Assembly (NCBI RefSeq): GCF_016725325.1
Contig: NZ_CP068083.1
Span: 434,001 to 498,000, forward strand
Source of the DNA: Sphingobacterium spiritivorum
GTDB lineage: Bacteria > Bacteroidota > Bacteroidia > Sphingobacteriales > Sphingobacteriaceae
Length of the DNA stretch: 64,000 nucleotides
Reading direction: 5' to 3'
Each line of letters starts with the position of its first letter. The first letter of the stretch is position 1. A program made the translations under genes and the position numbers. The notes beneath the pieces are model-generated. The model did not search any database, was not told where the DNA came from, and saw nothing but the letters and a program-made list of their open reading frames with translations. Shown piece after piece: positions 37,849-46,414 of the stretch.

Positions 37849-38646
37849 CTATTTTGGCATTATTATGATATTTTTAATATTAGTAGCTCCAGTTCCCTGA
37901 ACTCTATTTAAAATATTATTCAGCTGAGAAGGAACAACACTTGTATTTGAAAGATCAATTACAACTCCTGTAGTTTGAGAATTTTTAGAAGCTACGGCAG
38001 ATATTATCCTGTTTACATTAGAAGTTTGTGGTGTATAAACATCATAATTTATCCCATTTACAACTAAGTCAGACGTTTTACCTCCGGTTCTTGTACCAAC
38101 GGGTCTTCTTAGAAAAACTCTATATCCTTGATCTTTAAGATAATTTGCAGCGTTAATCTCACTTTGAGAAAATTTACCGCCAGCTTCAATAACTAGACTA
38201 CCTGTATTATTTCCAAAATTTATCCACCCTCCTCTAAGACCTTGTACAGTTCGCAATGATTTTTCACCTCCAAAACCAACAAATAATGTACGAATTCCTA
38301 ATAACGCTTTATTGAACTCTAACAATGTTTCATTTTGCCATTGTATAGATTCCTGTTTTTGCTTTTCAAATTCCTCTGACGAGAGTTTCTTTTGCGGGGG
38401 ATCCTGTTGATTTTTCTTTTTCCCTCCTTTATCCTGATCATCTCCCTGCACTTGTTGCATGAACTCAGCTATCTCACTCGGATCATTAGTTGACCAGCCT
38501 TCTGCTGTTGCAACGTCTAACTTTCCTATCGGATCATTAAGCGCATAATTGTATGCTGAATAGGGATAGTATTTCTCCGCCAACGGATCCATCACATTCC
38601 ATCTTCCAATCACAGGGTCATCCGCCAGTAGGCGGACAGGTACCAT
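37849..38646 (-). CDS. Displaced RHS 3' end with nuclease-like toxin, cassette 1
   Basis: The 265-codon reading begins inside the hairpin insertion (MVPVRLLAD), then core [20 protein letters not shown] and a Lys/Gln-rich linker ([18 protein letters not shown]). The ~115-residue tip has NAANYLKDQGYRVFLRRP, TSDLVVNGINYDVYTPQT and VVIDLSNTS. The E/D-...-G-x-x-V-x-x-R-P...D-L-V-x-N-G-x-x-Y-D-V pattern resembles the CdiA C-terminal tRNase/PD-(D/E)xK group. Relative to cassette 3 it lacks 15 bases (PNGMW) at the core-tip junction. RHS homology upstream extends to about 38688. It is promoterless as far as can be seen. Confidence 0.75.
   Translation of the reverse strand: MVPVRLLADDPVIGRWNVMDPLAEKYYPYSAYNYALNDPIGKLDVATAEGWSTNDPSEIAEFMQQVQGDDQDKGGKKKNQQDPPQKKLSSEEFEKQKQESIQWQNETLLEFNKALLGIRTLFVGFGGEKSLRTVQGLRGGWINFGNNTGSLVIEAGGKFSQSEINAANYLKDQGYRVFLRRPVGTRTGGKTSDLVVNGINYDVYTPQTSNVNRIISAVASKNSQTTGVVIDLSNTSVVPSQLNNILNRVQGTGATNIKNIIIMPK
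38621..38636. repeat. Short hairpin insertion in RHS core, cassette 1
   Basis: TCCGCCAGTAGGCGGA followed by ACAGGT, at exactly the same point of the RHS core (between GAR and DPVIGRW) as in cassette 2. The intact gene has no such element here (39765-39790). Confidence 0.75.
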
Positions 38647-38732
38647 CTGGCTCCATAGTCCAGTTGACCACCTAATTCTTCCTGTTTTTATTAGCCAATT
38701 CCCAGATTATCGGAAAGTAATTACAATATATA

Positions 38733-39107
38733 TCACTTCCATTTCACTACTATATCACTTCCACAAATAATATCTATTATATTATTAACATTTCCTATCG
38801 AATAGTGTTTCAGCCCCCAATCCTCAAACATTTCCCTACTTTCCATATGAAACCATTTTAAATAACTGGAATTATCAGAGATTACAAATCTCCTATAGGA
38901 TGGGTTTTCATATAATGTTTTTAATCGAGCTCCCTCATCAACAACTCGATACGCCATTACTCCTTTAATTTTAAATTCTAATACTTTATTATCCTCCATT
39001 TCTGCTAACCGAATGGTTAGTATACCTTCAATATCCGATAAACTTACAAAATACAAATCTTTAGGAATTGGAGTAATAATAGGTTCCCATTTTATAAAAT
39101 CATTCAT
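38733..39107 (-). CDS. Immunity protein of the full-length RHS toxin
   Basis: The 124-residue cytoplasmic protein starts two bases after the stop of the RHS gene at 39110, a spacing that implies translational coupling. It is mixed alpha/beta, with acidic stretches and a Trp/Phe-rich middle (YLKWFHMESREMFEDWGLKH). By position it is the cognate immunity protein of the active RHS tip. No named immunity family is recognised. Confidence 0.75.
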   Translation of the reverse strand: MNDFIKWEPIITPIPKDLYFVSLSDIEGILTIRLAEMEDNKVLEFKIKGVMAYRVVDEGARLKTLYENPSYRRFVISDNSSYLKWFHMESREMFEDWGLKHYSIGNVNNIIDIICGSDIVVKWK

Positions 39108-39109
39108 AA

Positions 39110-42100
39110 TTAATATCTAAATTTTGTTTCCTTATGTTTTGTTGTTGGGTTATAAATTTCTATAGTAGGTCTATCATCTTGGGAACTATGATCTCTAACA
39201 TTTATAGTTTTTCCTTCTGATGTCTTGCCGACTCTTCCCCCAGGAATAGGTTTGGATGAACCCGGTATGACGAGGCTATCATAATCTTTATTTGCTTGAT
39301 CGAATCCACCTTCAGCATTATAAATATCAGTTCCCTCTCCGCCTTTCCCCCCAGTTTTCTTCTCAAACCGAGATTTTTTCTTTAAGCTTTCAACAGTTGG
39401 TTTTTCTGAATTAACTTTATACTTATCAGGTATAACATCAGGGTGATATAAGCTGTTTGGATTTACTCCCAACCAAATTAATCCTGTGGCGATTCCATTT
39501 GTAATACCTCTGATATTTTTAGCAATGAGATCACCGGCCATCCATCCTGCTCCCGCAGCAATTCCCACAGCTCCAAATTGAGTTGCTGCTGCTCCTGTGG
39601 CTATACCCGTAACTGTTGCTCCAGGAAGTACACCTCCTCTAATCACTGTATCAGCAGGTGTCATCCCATCTGGATCTATCATTGATATGGGGTTATTTAG
39701 ACCATAATTATATGGTGACACATTTTCAAAGATTTCCCCTAACGGATCCGCCACATTCCATCTTCCAATCACAGGATCGTAGAATCTGGCTCCATAGTCC
39801 AACTGGCCACCTAACTCCTCCTGTTTCTCTTTCCCATTATAAAGATACTTATTATTTCCATATACCGGATTTGGGGATTTCTGTAAACCAAACGGATAGT
39901 AATCATCTCTTTGTAAGACTTCCACTGCATTTGTATTCGGATTCCGGTAGATGGTAGCTCTGACATTTCCCAGGTGGTCCGTCAGGTTGTAGCGGTAGCT
40001 GTATGTGCCGTTTGCATTCCGGTAGGCTACGCCTTCTGCGGTGTGAATCAGTTCGATTACTCCGTTCTGGTATTCTATTCCGCCTGCATAATCCCGCTGT
40101 CCTGTGGTGTTGGCTGTTTTACGAAGTTTATTGCCGCCTGCATCATACAGGTAGGTAATCGTGTTCCCTCCTCCTGTCACCTGACGGGGTAGATTCAGGT
40201 GATTGTAGCTCAGATTCATACCCATCCGATCGGTCTTTGCATTGCCGTTTTCATCATAGCTGTAGCTGCCATTGATAAGACCGGATACGGTATTCAGCCT
40301 GTTGCCCGTATAGCTGTAACTGATCCCGGATCCGTCTCGGGTCAGATTCGTGATATTACCCATATCATCGTAGTTCAGGACTTCAGACATGCCGGATGTG
40401 GGACTGCTTCCATTGATCAACCGGTTCAGTTTATCATAACTGTACACAAAATGCTGATTGAGGGTTGTCGTCTGCCCCCATTGCTGTTCAGAGATGTTGC
40501 CGTTCCATTGTGCTGCTGCTCCTTTGACCGGATCCTGATAACTGAGCTGCTGGCTGAAGTGAGGTGAAGTACTGCTTGTCATCCATCCCCGCTCATTGTA
40601 CCGGTAATCTGTCGTATTCACCGGATTATTTCCCTGCTGATCTGCTCCTACTGTCTTTGTCTTCAGCTGTCCGATCTCATTGTAACTGTTGGCCAGTAAA
40701 GTGACTTCCGGCTGACTGTTGATCTGTTGTCTGCTGTTGACCAGACGGCCGACATGATCGTATTCATTGGTAGTGGTGATAGTAGTGGTTTGTCCGTTAA
40801 CGGTATGTCTGCGGGTGCTGCTTTCCAGTTCTCCGGTGAAGCTGTAACTGTTGTCCGTGATATCTGTACCGCCGATATGGTTCTGACTCTTACTCTGGAT
40901 CACCCTTCCTTCCAGATCATAATAGTGGGTGGTCAGCAGCATATCGCCTGTTCCCAGTGTGGTGGTTTTAGTGCCCGTCAACAAGGTCTTTACCCGAGCT
41001 CCGGAAGCCTGATTTCCTGCCGGAGCTCCAAAGCTGTTCTCCGGAAAGTCATACCGGTCGTAGTAGTTGATCGTATGGTAATACGCAATAGTGGTTGGAA
41101 AGACAGCATTGGTATACCCCTGATCTGTAGTTGTCGGATTTTCCCAAAGCCGGCCTGCTGTCTGGCCATTGCTGTTAATCTGAGCAGTCAGCGCAGCTGC
41201 ACTCTCGGTGCTGTTGTAGATACCGGTCATAATTACCCGGCCAAATGCATCGTATTTACTGAACAGCCATTCTCCGGCTGCTCTGCGGTTGGCATCACGG
41301 CTCAGCACTATTTGGTCATTGGTATTATACACCAGTTCTTCTTTTCCTTTACCCGGGATCTTCTTATCTGTCAGGCGTCTGCGACCGTCATATTTATAGC
41401 CATAGATGTATGCATCATAGTTGGGGTCTGCAGCATCTTCACTGAATGTGTTAACAGTCACTGCAGGTGGGACTACATAGCGAAGGTCGCCGAAGTCATC
41501 GTAGACATAATGCGTCTCCAGTTTTTTGCTCTCTGTTTCCCAGACACGTTTCAGTACGACTCTTCCATCGAAGTCTTTGTATTCTTCTACGGTACCGCTC
41601 TTACCACTGCTCCAGTTCTCATCTTTGGTGGTGGTTTTATACAGCTTACCCGGTTGATAGAAGGTTGCTGTAGCTCCGTTTTCGGCTGCATTGAGCTGCC
41701 ATAGTTTCACATCATTGGCTGCATTGGTACCGTAGTCTGTACGTACCGTATGACCTGAGCTCAGTTGCCAGGCTTCGCCCGGAGAACCCTGAGCCTGCAC
41801 CCGGTTCAGCGGACTGTTCTCAAACTGTGTCTCTGCATAGGGATAGCCTGTTTTCTTTACTGCAGCATCCCAGCCTGTAGCTGGATTATAGAAATTCATT
41901 ATATCCACTCCGGCTGTGGGTTTATAGCTGCCGTCCATACTTCCGGAAGTGGCATAAGGAAGATACTTTTTGCTCTCCCTGCCAAAGCCGTCGTACTCTA
42001 TATGCTGCACGATGTCCTTGTGGGTAGGGGAAGCCATGATCTGTATACTCTGCAGTGGCCGGCCCAGGCCGTCAAAGTACTGTACTGTCTGGTTCTCCTC

Positions 42101-42418
42101 TTCTACTGTGCGGGACTGGGATAGATTGGCTAATGTTACACCTGCCTTGCGAAAGGTACGCGTCAGGATATAGTTCTGGTTACCACTCAGCTGGGTTTGT
42201 AAAACCGGATGTGTCTGCAGGCTGCTGCTGGTATAGATCCGAACCGTACTGCCTGAAGGGATATGGAAGCCCGGCTTCAGCGTAACACTGCTACTGGCTT
42301 TGATCTGACCCTGACCGCTGTAGCTGGTCAGAATCAGATCCGTATTCTGTCCCTTAACCGTGGATAGGGTTAGCAGGATTGATAAGGTTAATATCGTGGA
42401 TAAAAGAGGTCTTTTCAT
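39110..42418 (-). CDS. Full-length RHS polymorphic toxin
   Basis: The 1102-residue secreted RHS protein has a signal peptide ending STVKGQ. A Bacteroidota-type DUF6443 region covers about 70-220 (FRKAGVTLANLSQSRTVEEE, QYFDGLGRPLQSIQ). YD-repeat shell sequence follows, then the RHS core signature YNYGLNNPISMIDPDGM near residue 920. The C-terminal ~180 residues are the tip: a Gly/Ala-rich hydrophobic stretch (GAAATQFGAVGIAAGAGWMAG), then a polar domain ending NVRDHSSQDDRPTIEIYN and KETKFRY. I cannot name the toxin family; an RNase is possible. The core is visibly more GC-rich than the tip and the cassettes downstream. It is preceded by its large partner and followed by an immunity gene. Confidence 0.9.
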   Translation of the reverse strand: MKRPLLSTILTLSILLTLSTVKGQNTDLILTSYSGQGQIKASSSVTLKPGFHIPSGSTVRIYTSSSLQTHPVLQTQLSGNQNYILTRTFRKAGVTLANLSQSRTVEEENQTVQYFDGLGRPLQSIQIMASPTHKDIVQHIEYDGFGRESKKYLPYATSGSMDGSYKPTAGVDIMNFYNPATGWDAAVKKTGYPYAETQFENSPLNRVQAQGSPGEAWQLSSGHTVRTDYGTNAANDVKLWQLNAAENGATATFYQPGKLYKTTTKDENWSSGKSGTVEEYKDFDGRVVLKRVWETESKKLETHYVYDDFGDLRYVVPPAVTVNTFSEDAADPNYDAYIYGYKYDGRRRLTDKKIPGKGKEELVYNTNDQIVLSRDANRRAAGEWLFSKYDAFGRVIMTGIYNSTESAAALTAQINSNGQTAGRLWENPTTTDQGYTNAVFPTTIAYYHTINYYDRYDFPENSFGAPAGNQASGARVKTLLTGTKTTTLGTGDMLLTTHYYDLEGRVIQSKSQNHIGGTDITDNSYSFTGELESSTRRHTVNGQTTTITTTNEYDHVGRLVNSRQQINSQPEVTLLANSYNEIGQLKTKTVGADQQGNNPVNTTDYRYNERGWMTSSTSPHFSQQLSYQDPVKGAAAQWNGNISEQQWGQTTTLNQHFVYSYDKLNRLINGSSPTSGMSEVLNYDDMGNITNLTRDGSGISYSYTGNRLNTVSGLINGSYSYDENGNAKTDRMGMNLSYNHLNLPRQVTGGGNTITYLYDAGGNKLRKTANTTGQRDYAGGIEYQNGVIELIHTAEGVAYRNANGTYSYRYNLTDHLGNVRATIYRNPNTNAVEVLQRDDYYPFGLQKSPNPVYGNNKYLYNGKEKQEELGGQLDYGARFYDPVIGRWNVADPLGEIFENVSPYNYGLNNPISMIDPDGMTPADTVIRGGVLPGATVTGIATGAAATQFGAVGIAAGAGWMAGDLIAKNIRGITNGIATGLIWLGVNPNSLYHPDVIPDKYKVNSEKPTVESLKKKSRFEKKTGGKGGEGTDIYNAEGGFDQANKDYDSLVIPGSSKPIPGGRVGKTSEGKTINVRDHSSQDDRPTIEIYNPTTKHKETKFRY

Positions 42419-42429
42419 AATCGGACTTA

Positions 42430-45400
42430 TTAGGGACGGTAGTGGTAATAATAGCTCTGTCTGAGCTGCTGAAACTGATCCAGGACATGCTGCAACCGTT
42501 GCAGACCATCATATTGATAATACTCTGTCTGCCCTTTGGCATCGGTCTTACTTGTCATGCCCACTAAAGGTTTGTAGGTGTAAGAAGTAACCTGAGAACC
42601 GGGAAGGTTGGAGCGTAAAATGTCCATCTTCTGACGGATATAATCCGCTGTGACCGTTCCGCTATTCAGCGCATCGACTACACTTTGTCCACCAATGGCT
42701 GAAACGACGTCATTATAATGTGCATTGACAATTTCGGCAACAGGATACTGGCCGTTGTAACCCCAGAGGTAGCTGGTAACCGGACCATCCGTTTTTTTTA
42801 CTGCCAAAGGATTACTATAACGATCGTATGCAAGGGCATTAAAACTTAACTTATATCTACTATCTGGCGAAAACCCTTCCTTAAATCCATTGAATGGTAA
42901 CTGTCCTAATGGTCTATTGCTGAATTTGAACAATTCACCAGGAAAAGGATTTATAATTTCTAGCTGAAATATTTGATCTATATTTCCTTTACCATCGTTA
43001 GTAAACTTATTAATCTTAGCTGATATAATAGATTGTGAATCACCTCTGTCCTTAAACACAACCTCTTCAATAGGATAAGAAATTATATTACTTCGCACCA
43101 TATTATCAATAAATGGTTCACCAGATATATAATCAGTAGCATAAGTATTGAAAAGAGATATTTTATCTCCGTTACTTTTAATAGATGTTACCAACCTAGG
43201 CAATAGATGTTTATCTGAAAAATACTTAAACTCTTGAGTTTCTGTGCTAGATAATGGATTTTTTGAAAAAATTTTCTGCGTCTTGTACTTTAACTTTTTA
43301 ACACCGGAAATAACAGGATAATCAAAATATATAAAGTCTTTAGAAAGGTTTTTAACTAAGCTTTCTGCCAAATCGCCCTTGGGAATATAATTTCTATTTA
43401 CCTTAAGACCAGTAATAGTTTTCAACGTTATTTCATCATATAAGTAAGATATCTCCTTAACAGGTTCATATTCTTTATTAACAAGAACTTTATAATCTGT
43501 CTGACGGATAATATTTCCGTTCTTCCACGAAGCACTAACTAAACTCTGAACATCTGGAATTGGAAAAACATCTACCTGTTGATCCGTTTCAAAGTCATAA
43601 ACATAGGTTGTCTTCATAGGAAAAGAGTCTAGACCAGCAGTATATTTAGTGACATTTGGATATGCAATTAAATAATTACCTGACGAATAATCAAACAATG
43701 GACGACTCAGTACTTCCAAAGCACTTAAATAAGTTGTAAATATTTGCTGTCCACCAGTAAAGAAGTTGTACTCATATTTTTGAGTATAATTTCTTCGTTG
43801 AAAGATATAATCAAAAAAACGGGGTTTACCCAAGCCGTTTTCTTCTTCTCCGTATTTGTATATCTCTTTAAAGGACAATGAGCCATCTGATAAATAGCTT
43901 TTAATGCTTCTAATTCTCAATCCTGGTCCGAACTGAATCTTGTTATAAGATTCCTCGGATAATTCGGAATAACCAACACTTGCAATCACTCTTTCGTCAA
44001 TATCATCTTCAGAATCCATAAAATTACTCCTTATATGAGTAGTAATGCGATATTTATCTCCTAACACAAGTTTTGTAGCAATTCTCAAAGAAGTTTGTTC
44101 GCCCGGATACGCAACAAACCGCTCATATGTACCCTTTGTGAGATTACGAAATTCCACATAAGGTTGTTTAATGTCATGCCATAATTTAAGATTGATACTC
44201 AAGTTGGCTTCCTCAGTATTAACCTGTGACGTAAAGTCAATACTAACAGGTCCCGGGTCCTGTTTGCTTGCAATAGCTGTAGCCACAATCTTCTCAACAT
44301 CTTGTGTACGAGTAAATGCAAGTAGAATTCGATTTGCTTCGAAATCAAAATCACTATATCCTCCTGTAGGATAACGGATACGTTTCAATACAGCTGCCTT
44401 CATATAAGATGTATCTGAATTACGATCTGCAGGGTCAGATATAATAGAAGAGGTTTCATAGCCTAATTCATCTGTGAATTTGTATTGCAGCCCATTATCA
44501 TCTAACGGTATTAAATGTTTATTTTGATATTTACCATTACTATACCCCCACCAATCTATACCACAATTATTTCTGGGTGGTAGTTTATAATTTTCTTCAT
44601 ACTCAAACTTATAACCCGATTCAATGATATCCGAATTATTATTTACAAAATTGATTCCTGTTAACTTTAATCTATACTTATCTTTTGGAATTGTATATGG
44701 ATTGTAACCTACATCTGAATAGAAATAATCATGAGAAAAATTAATGTGTTTTAATATCTTATTCCCATCTTTCACAACAATTTCATCCAGAGAGTACCCT
44801 CCGTAATCTAATCTGTCAGATCGCGGAATAAATAGAATCTTTTGTTCACCAAAAGTAATCTCAGAAAGATAACAAAAACCAGGATTTTCATAAAAAAAGG
44901 TTTTAACAGGAACTCCAGAGTGACGAATTGGACCTATACTGTTATTAATAACACCTATATATCGTCCCACAGTTAAAGAGTAATCTGTAGATTGAATATT
45001 ACCAAAGTTATACTGAAGATACTTAAGAGAAACAGTATCAATACCATTTTTAGAGATAATCTTTGTTAAATACCAAGCTGTTGTTGGCAAATACTTAGAG
45101 GTTCTGTATTCTGAAAATTTTGTATTAAACACCCTTTCTTCGAACAAATATGTTCTTCCGGATTCATCAATTATTTTAAAAGTATCATTCTCGAATTTGA
45201 CTCTTAAATTGTTGTGTGGAATTGTCAGAATTTCTCTATCCGCAGAGAATACAAATTTCCCACTACGTCCCATAAAATTAAAATAAAACTCGTCAGGCTG
45301 ACTATCTTTGTTGTCTTGTACAATATCTAATAAATAAGAATGATCATTTTGTGTTATACTTGCCGTACTTTTTATTGGATTATTAAAAATGCCTTCTTGA

Positions 45401-45747
45401 GATTCATCTGGCACACCCAAAACCGAACGAGTAATTACCCCACCTGCCTGTAATGTCCAACCAAGTCCTATCCAGCTTGCGAAATCACTTACTTTATTTC
45501 CTCCACTATGATAATTAATGGATACTGGAAGTTCTATATCTTTTATACTCAAGAGATGAAGAGGAATAGAGATTTCAGGGAGTCCTGTGAAATTGCTTAT
45601 AGGGTATTGTCCATATTTTGTTAATAAAGCAGCTTCTGGAGAAGGTGGTATTACTACAGTTTTATCTGAAATAGTCGTTTGACCGTATAACTTAGTATTA
45701 TTTACCAACAGACAAGAAACTAAAATAAAATAAAAAAAGATTTTCAT
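42430..45747 (-). CDS. Large secreted RHS-partner protein
   Basis: The 1105-residue protein has a signal peptide ending KLYGQ (start at 45747; an upstream in-frame ATG at 45798 adds 17 hydrophobic residues and is less likely). Near its start is ISNFTGLPEISIPLHLLSIK and SINYHSGGNKVSDFASWIGLGWTL, a SpvB/RHS-like beta pattern. Its end, SYLWGYNGQYPVAEI and TKTDAKGQTEYYQYDGLQRL, is RHS-repeat-like. In Bacteroidota such proteins precede DUF6443 RHS proteins and may form part of the shell or delivery complex; that is inference. It ends 12 bases before the RHS toxin gene. The N-terminal three-quarters are AT-rich, the C-terminal quarter GC-richer, suggesting a mosaic history. Confidence 0.82.
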   Translation of the reverse strand: MKIFFYFILVSCLLVNNTKLYGQTTISDKTVVIPPSPEAALLTKYGQYPISNFTGLPEISIPLHLLSIKDIELPVSINYHSGGNKVSDFASWIGLGWTLQAGGVITRSVLGVPDESQEGIFNNPIKSTASITQNDHSYLLDIVQDNKDSQPDEFYFNFMGRSGKFVFSADREILTIPHNNLRVKFENDTFKIIDESGRTYLFEERVFNTKFSEYRTSKYLPTTAWYLTKIISKNGIDTVSLKYLQYNFGNIQSTDYSLTVGRYIGVINNSIGPIRHSGVPVKTFFYENPGFCYLSEITFGEQKILFIPRSDRLDYGGYSLDEIVVKDGNKILKHINFSHDYFYSDVGYNPYTIPKDKYRLKLTGINFVNNNSDIIESGYKFEYEENYKLPPRNNCGIDWWGYSNGKYQNKHLIPLDDNGLQYKFTDELGYETSSIISDPADRNSDTSYMKAAVLKRIRYPTGGYSDFDFEANRILLAFTRTQDVEKIVATAIASKQDPGPVSIDFTSQVNTEEANLSINLKLWHDIKQPYVEFRNLTKGTYERFVAYPGEQTSLRIATKLVLGDKYRITTHIRSNFMDSEDDIDERVIASVGYSELSEESYNKIQFGPGLRIRSIKSYLSDGSLSFKEIYKYGEEENGLGKPRFFDYIFQRRNYTQKYEYNFFTGGQQIFTTYLSALEVLSRPLFDYSSGNYLIAYPNVTKYTAGLDSFPMKTTYVYDFETDQQVDVFPIPDVQSLVSASWKNGNIIRQTDYKVLVNKEYEPVKEISYLYDEITLKTITGLKVNRNYIPKGDLAESLVKNLSKDFIYFDYPVISGVKKLKYKTQKIFSKNPLSSTETQEFKYFSDKHLLPRLVTSIKSNGDKISLFNTYATDYISGEPFIDNMVRSNIISYPIEEVVFKDRGDSQSIISAKINKFTNDGKGNIDQIFQLEIINPFPGELFKFSNRPLGQLPFNGFKEGFSPDSRYKLSFNALAYDRYSNPLAVKKTDGPVTSYLWGYNGQYPVAEIVNAHYNDVVSAIGGQSVVDALNSGTVTADYIRQKMDILRSNLPGSQVTSYTYKPLVGMTSKTDAKGQTEYYQYDGLQRLQHVLDQFQQLRQSYYYHYRP

Positions 45748-46414
45748 GCCATAATTTTTAAAAATATTAATAAAAGAAAAACAAAAGCAAAATAACAAAA
45801 GTACGATAACAAAATATTAATTAAATAATAAGATTACATTAACATAATTTTTAAAACAGATTACTAAACACTACACAACCCTCATGAAGGTTAAAAAAAT
45901 AAATAGAAAAAAATTCATTCTCATGTTTAACAAAAAAGATCGAGTCACAAATTATTTAAATAAAATCAGTTTCTATAGAAAAAGACAATCATTAATTACA
46001 CAGTATTATTATAATTTAATAATTAAATTAAAAAATTTCAATAACACACACATATTATTTATTAACTCGATGATAAAGCCTCTATAATCATTAAAAAACA
46101 AATTAAGATGTTCGAATGCTCCAGTTTTCAGAGAAGTTATATCCTTGGTAACTAACATAGCAAGATTATCTGGAATGATCCGATTCAGTATATACTGATA
46201 AATTGAAAAACGTTTCCTACACAATAAGGTAGCCGACAAATAAAAGAATGTAAATGCTCATGTTAAAGAATAAAACTTCAATATAGTATCCAACATCAAT
46301 CTCTAACTTTTTAATATTTTGCTTTTGAATAGATTAATAATTACATTAGACTATCAAAATAACGTTTAATTAATTATCACCTTTTCTTCAACTACTAACC
46401 TTAAAACTACAGTT
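45748..46414. other. AT-rich intergenic region between RHS and SusC loci
   Basis: About 670 bases between divergent operons. Plus-strand (45884-46087) and minus-strand (46009-46239) readings are Lys/Asn- or Leu-rich without features and are probably chance. No sigma/anti-sigma pair or regulator for the susC operon is present. The leader just before susC contains ACTAACCTTAAAAC. Confidence 0.4.

Noticed and set aside
33019..39107. Idea that the small-gene array is an integron or CRISPR-like cassette array
   Set aside because: No integrase, attC-like sites or regular spacer-repeat pattern; the units are joined by RHS-core homology instead.
40727..41704. Long (325-codon) plus-strand reading inside the RHS gene
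   Set aside because: It is antisense to well-conserved YD-repeat sequence; its length reflects the GC-richer RHS codon pattern.
45884..46239. Small readings between the RHS and SusC loci on both strands
   Set aside because: Composition follows the local AT bias, they overlap each other, and neither has a signal, motif or promoter.
33019..46414. Idea that the RHS region is a prophage or transposon
   Set aside because: No phage structural genes, integrase, transposase or flanking direct repeats were seen.
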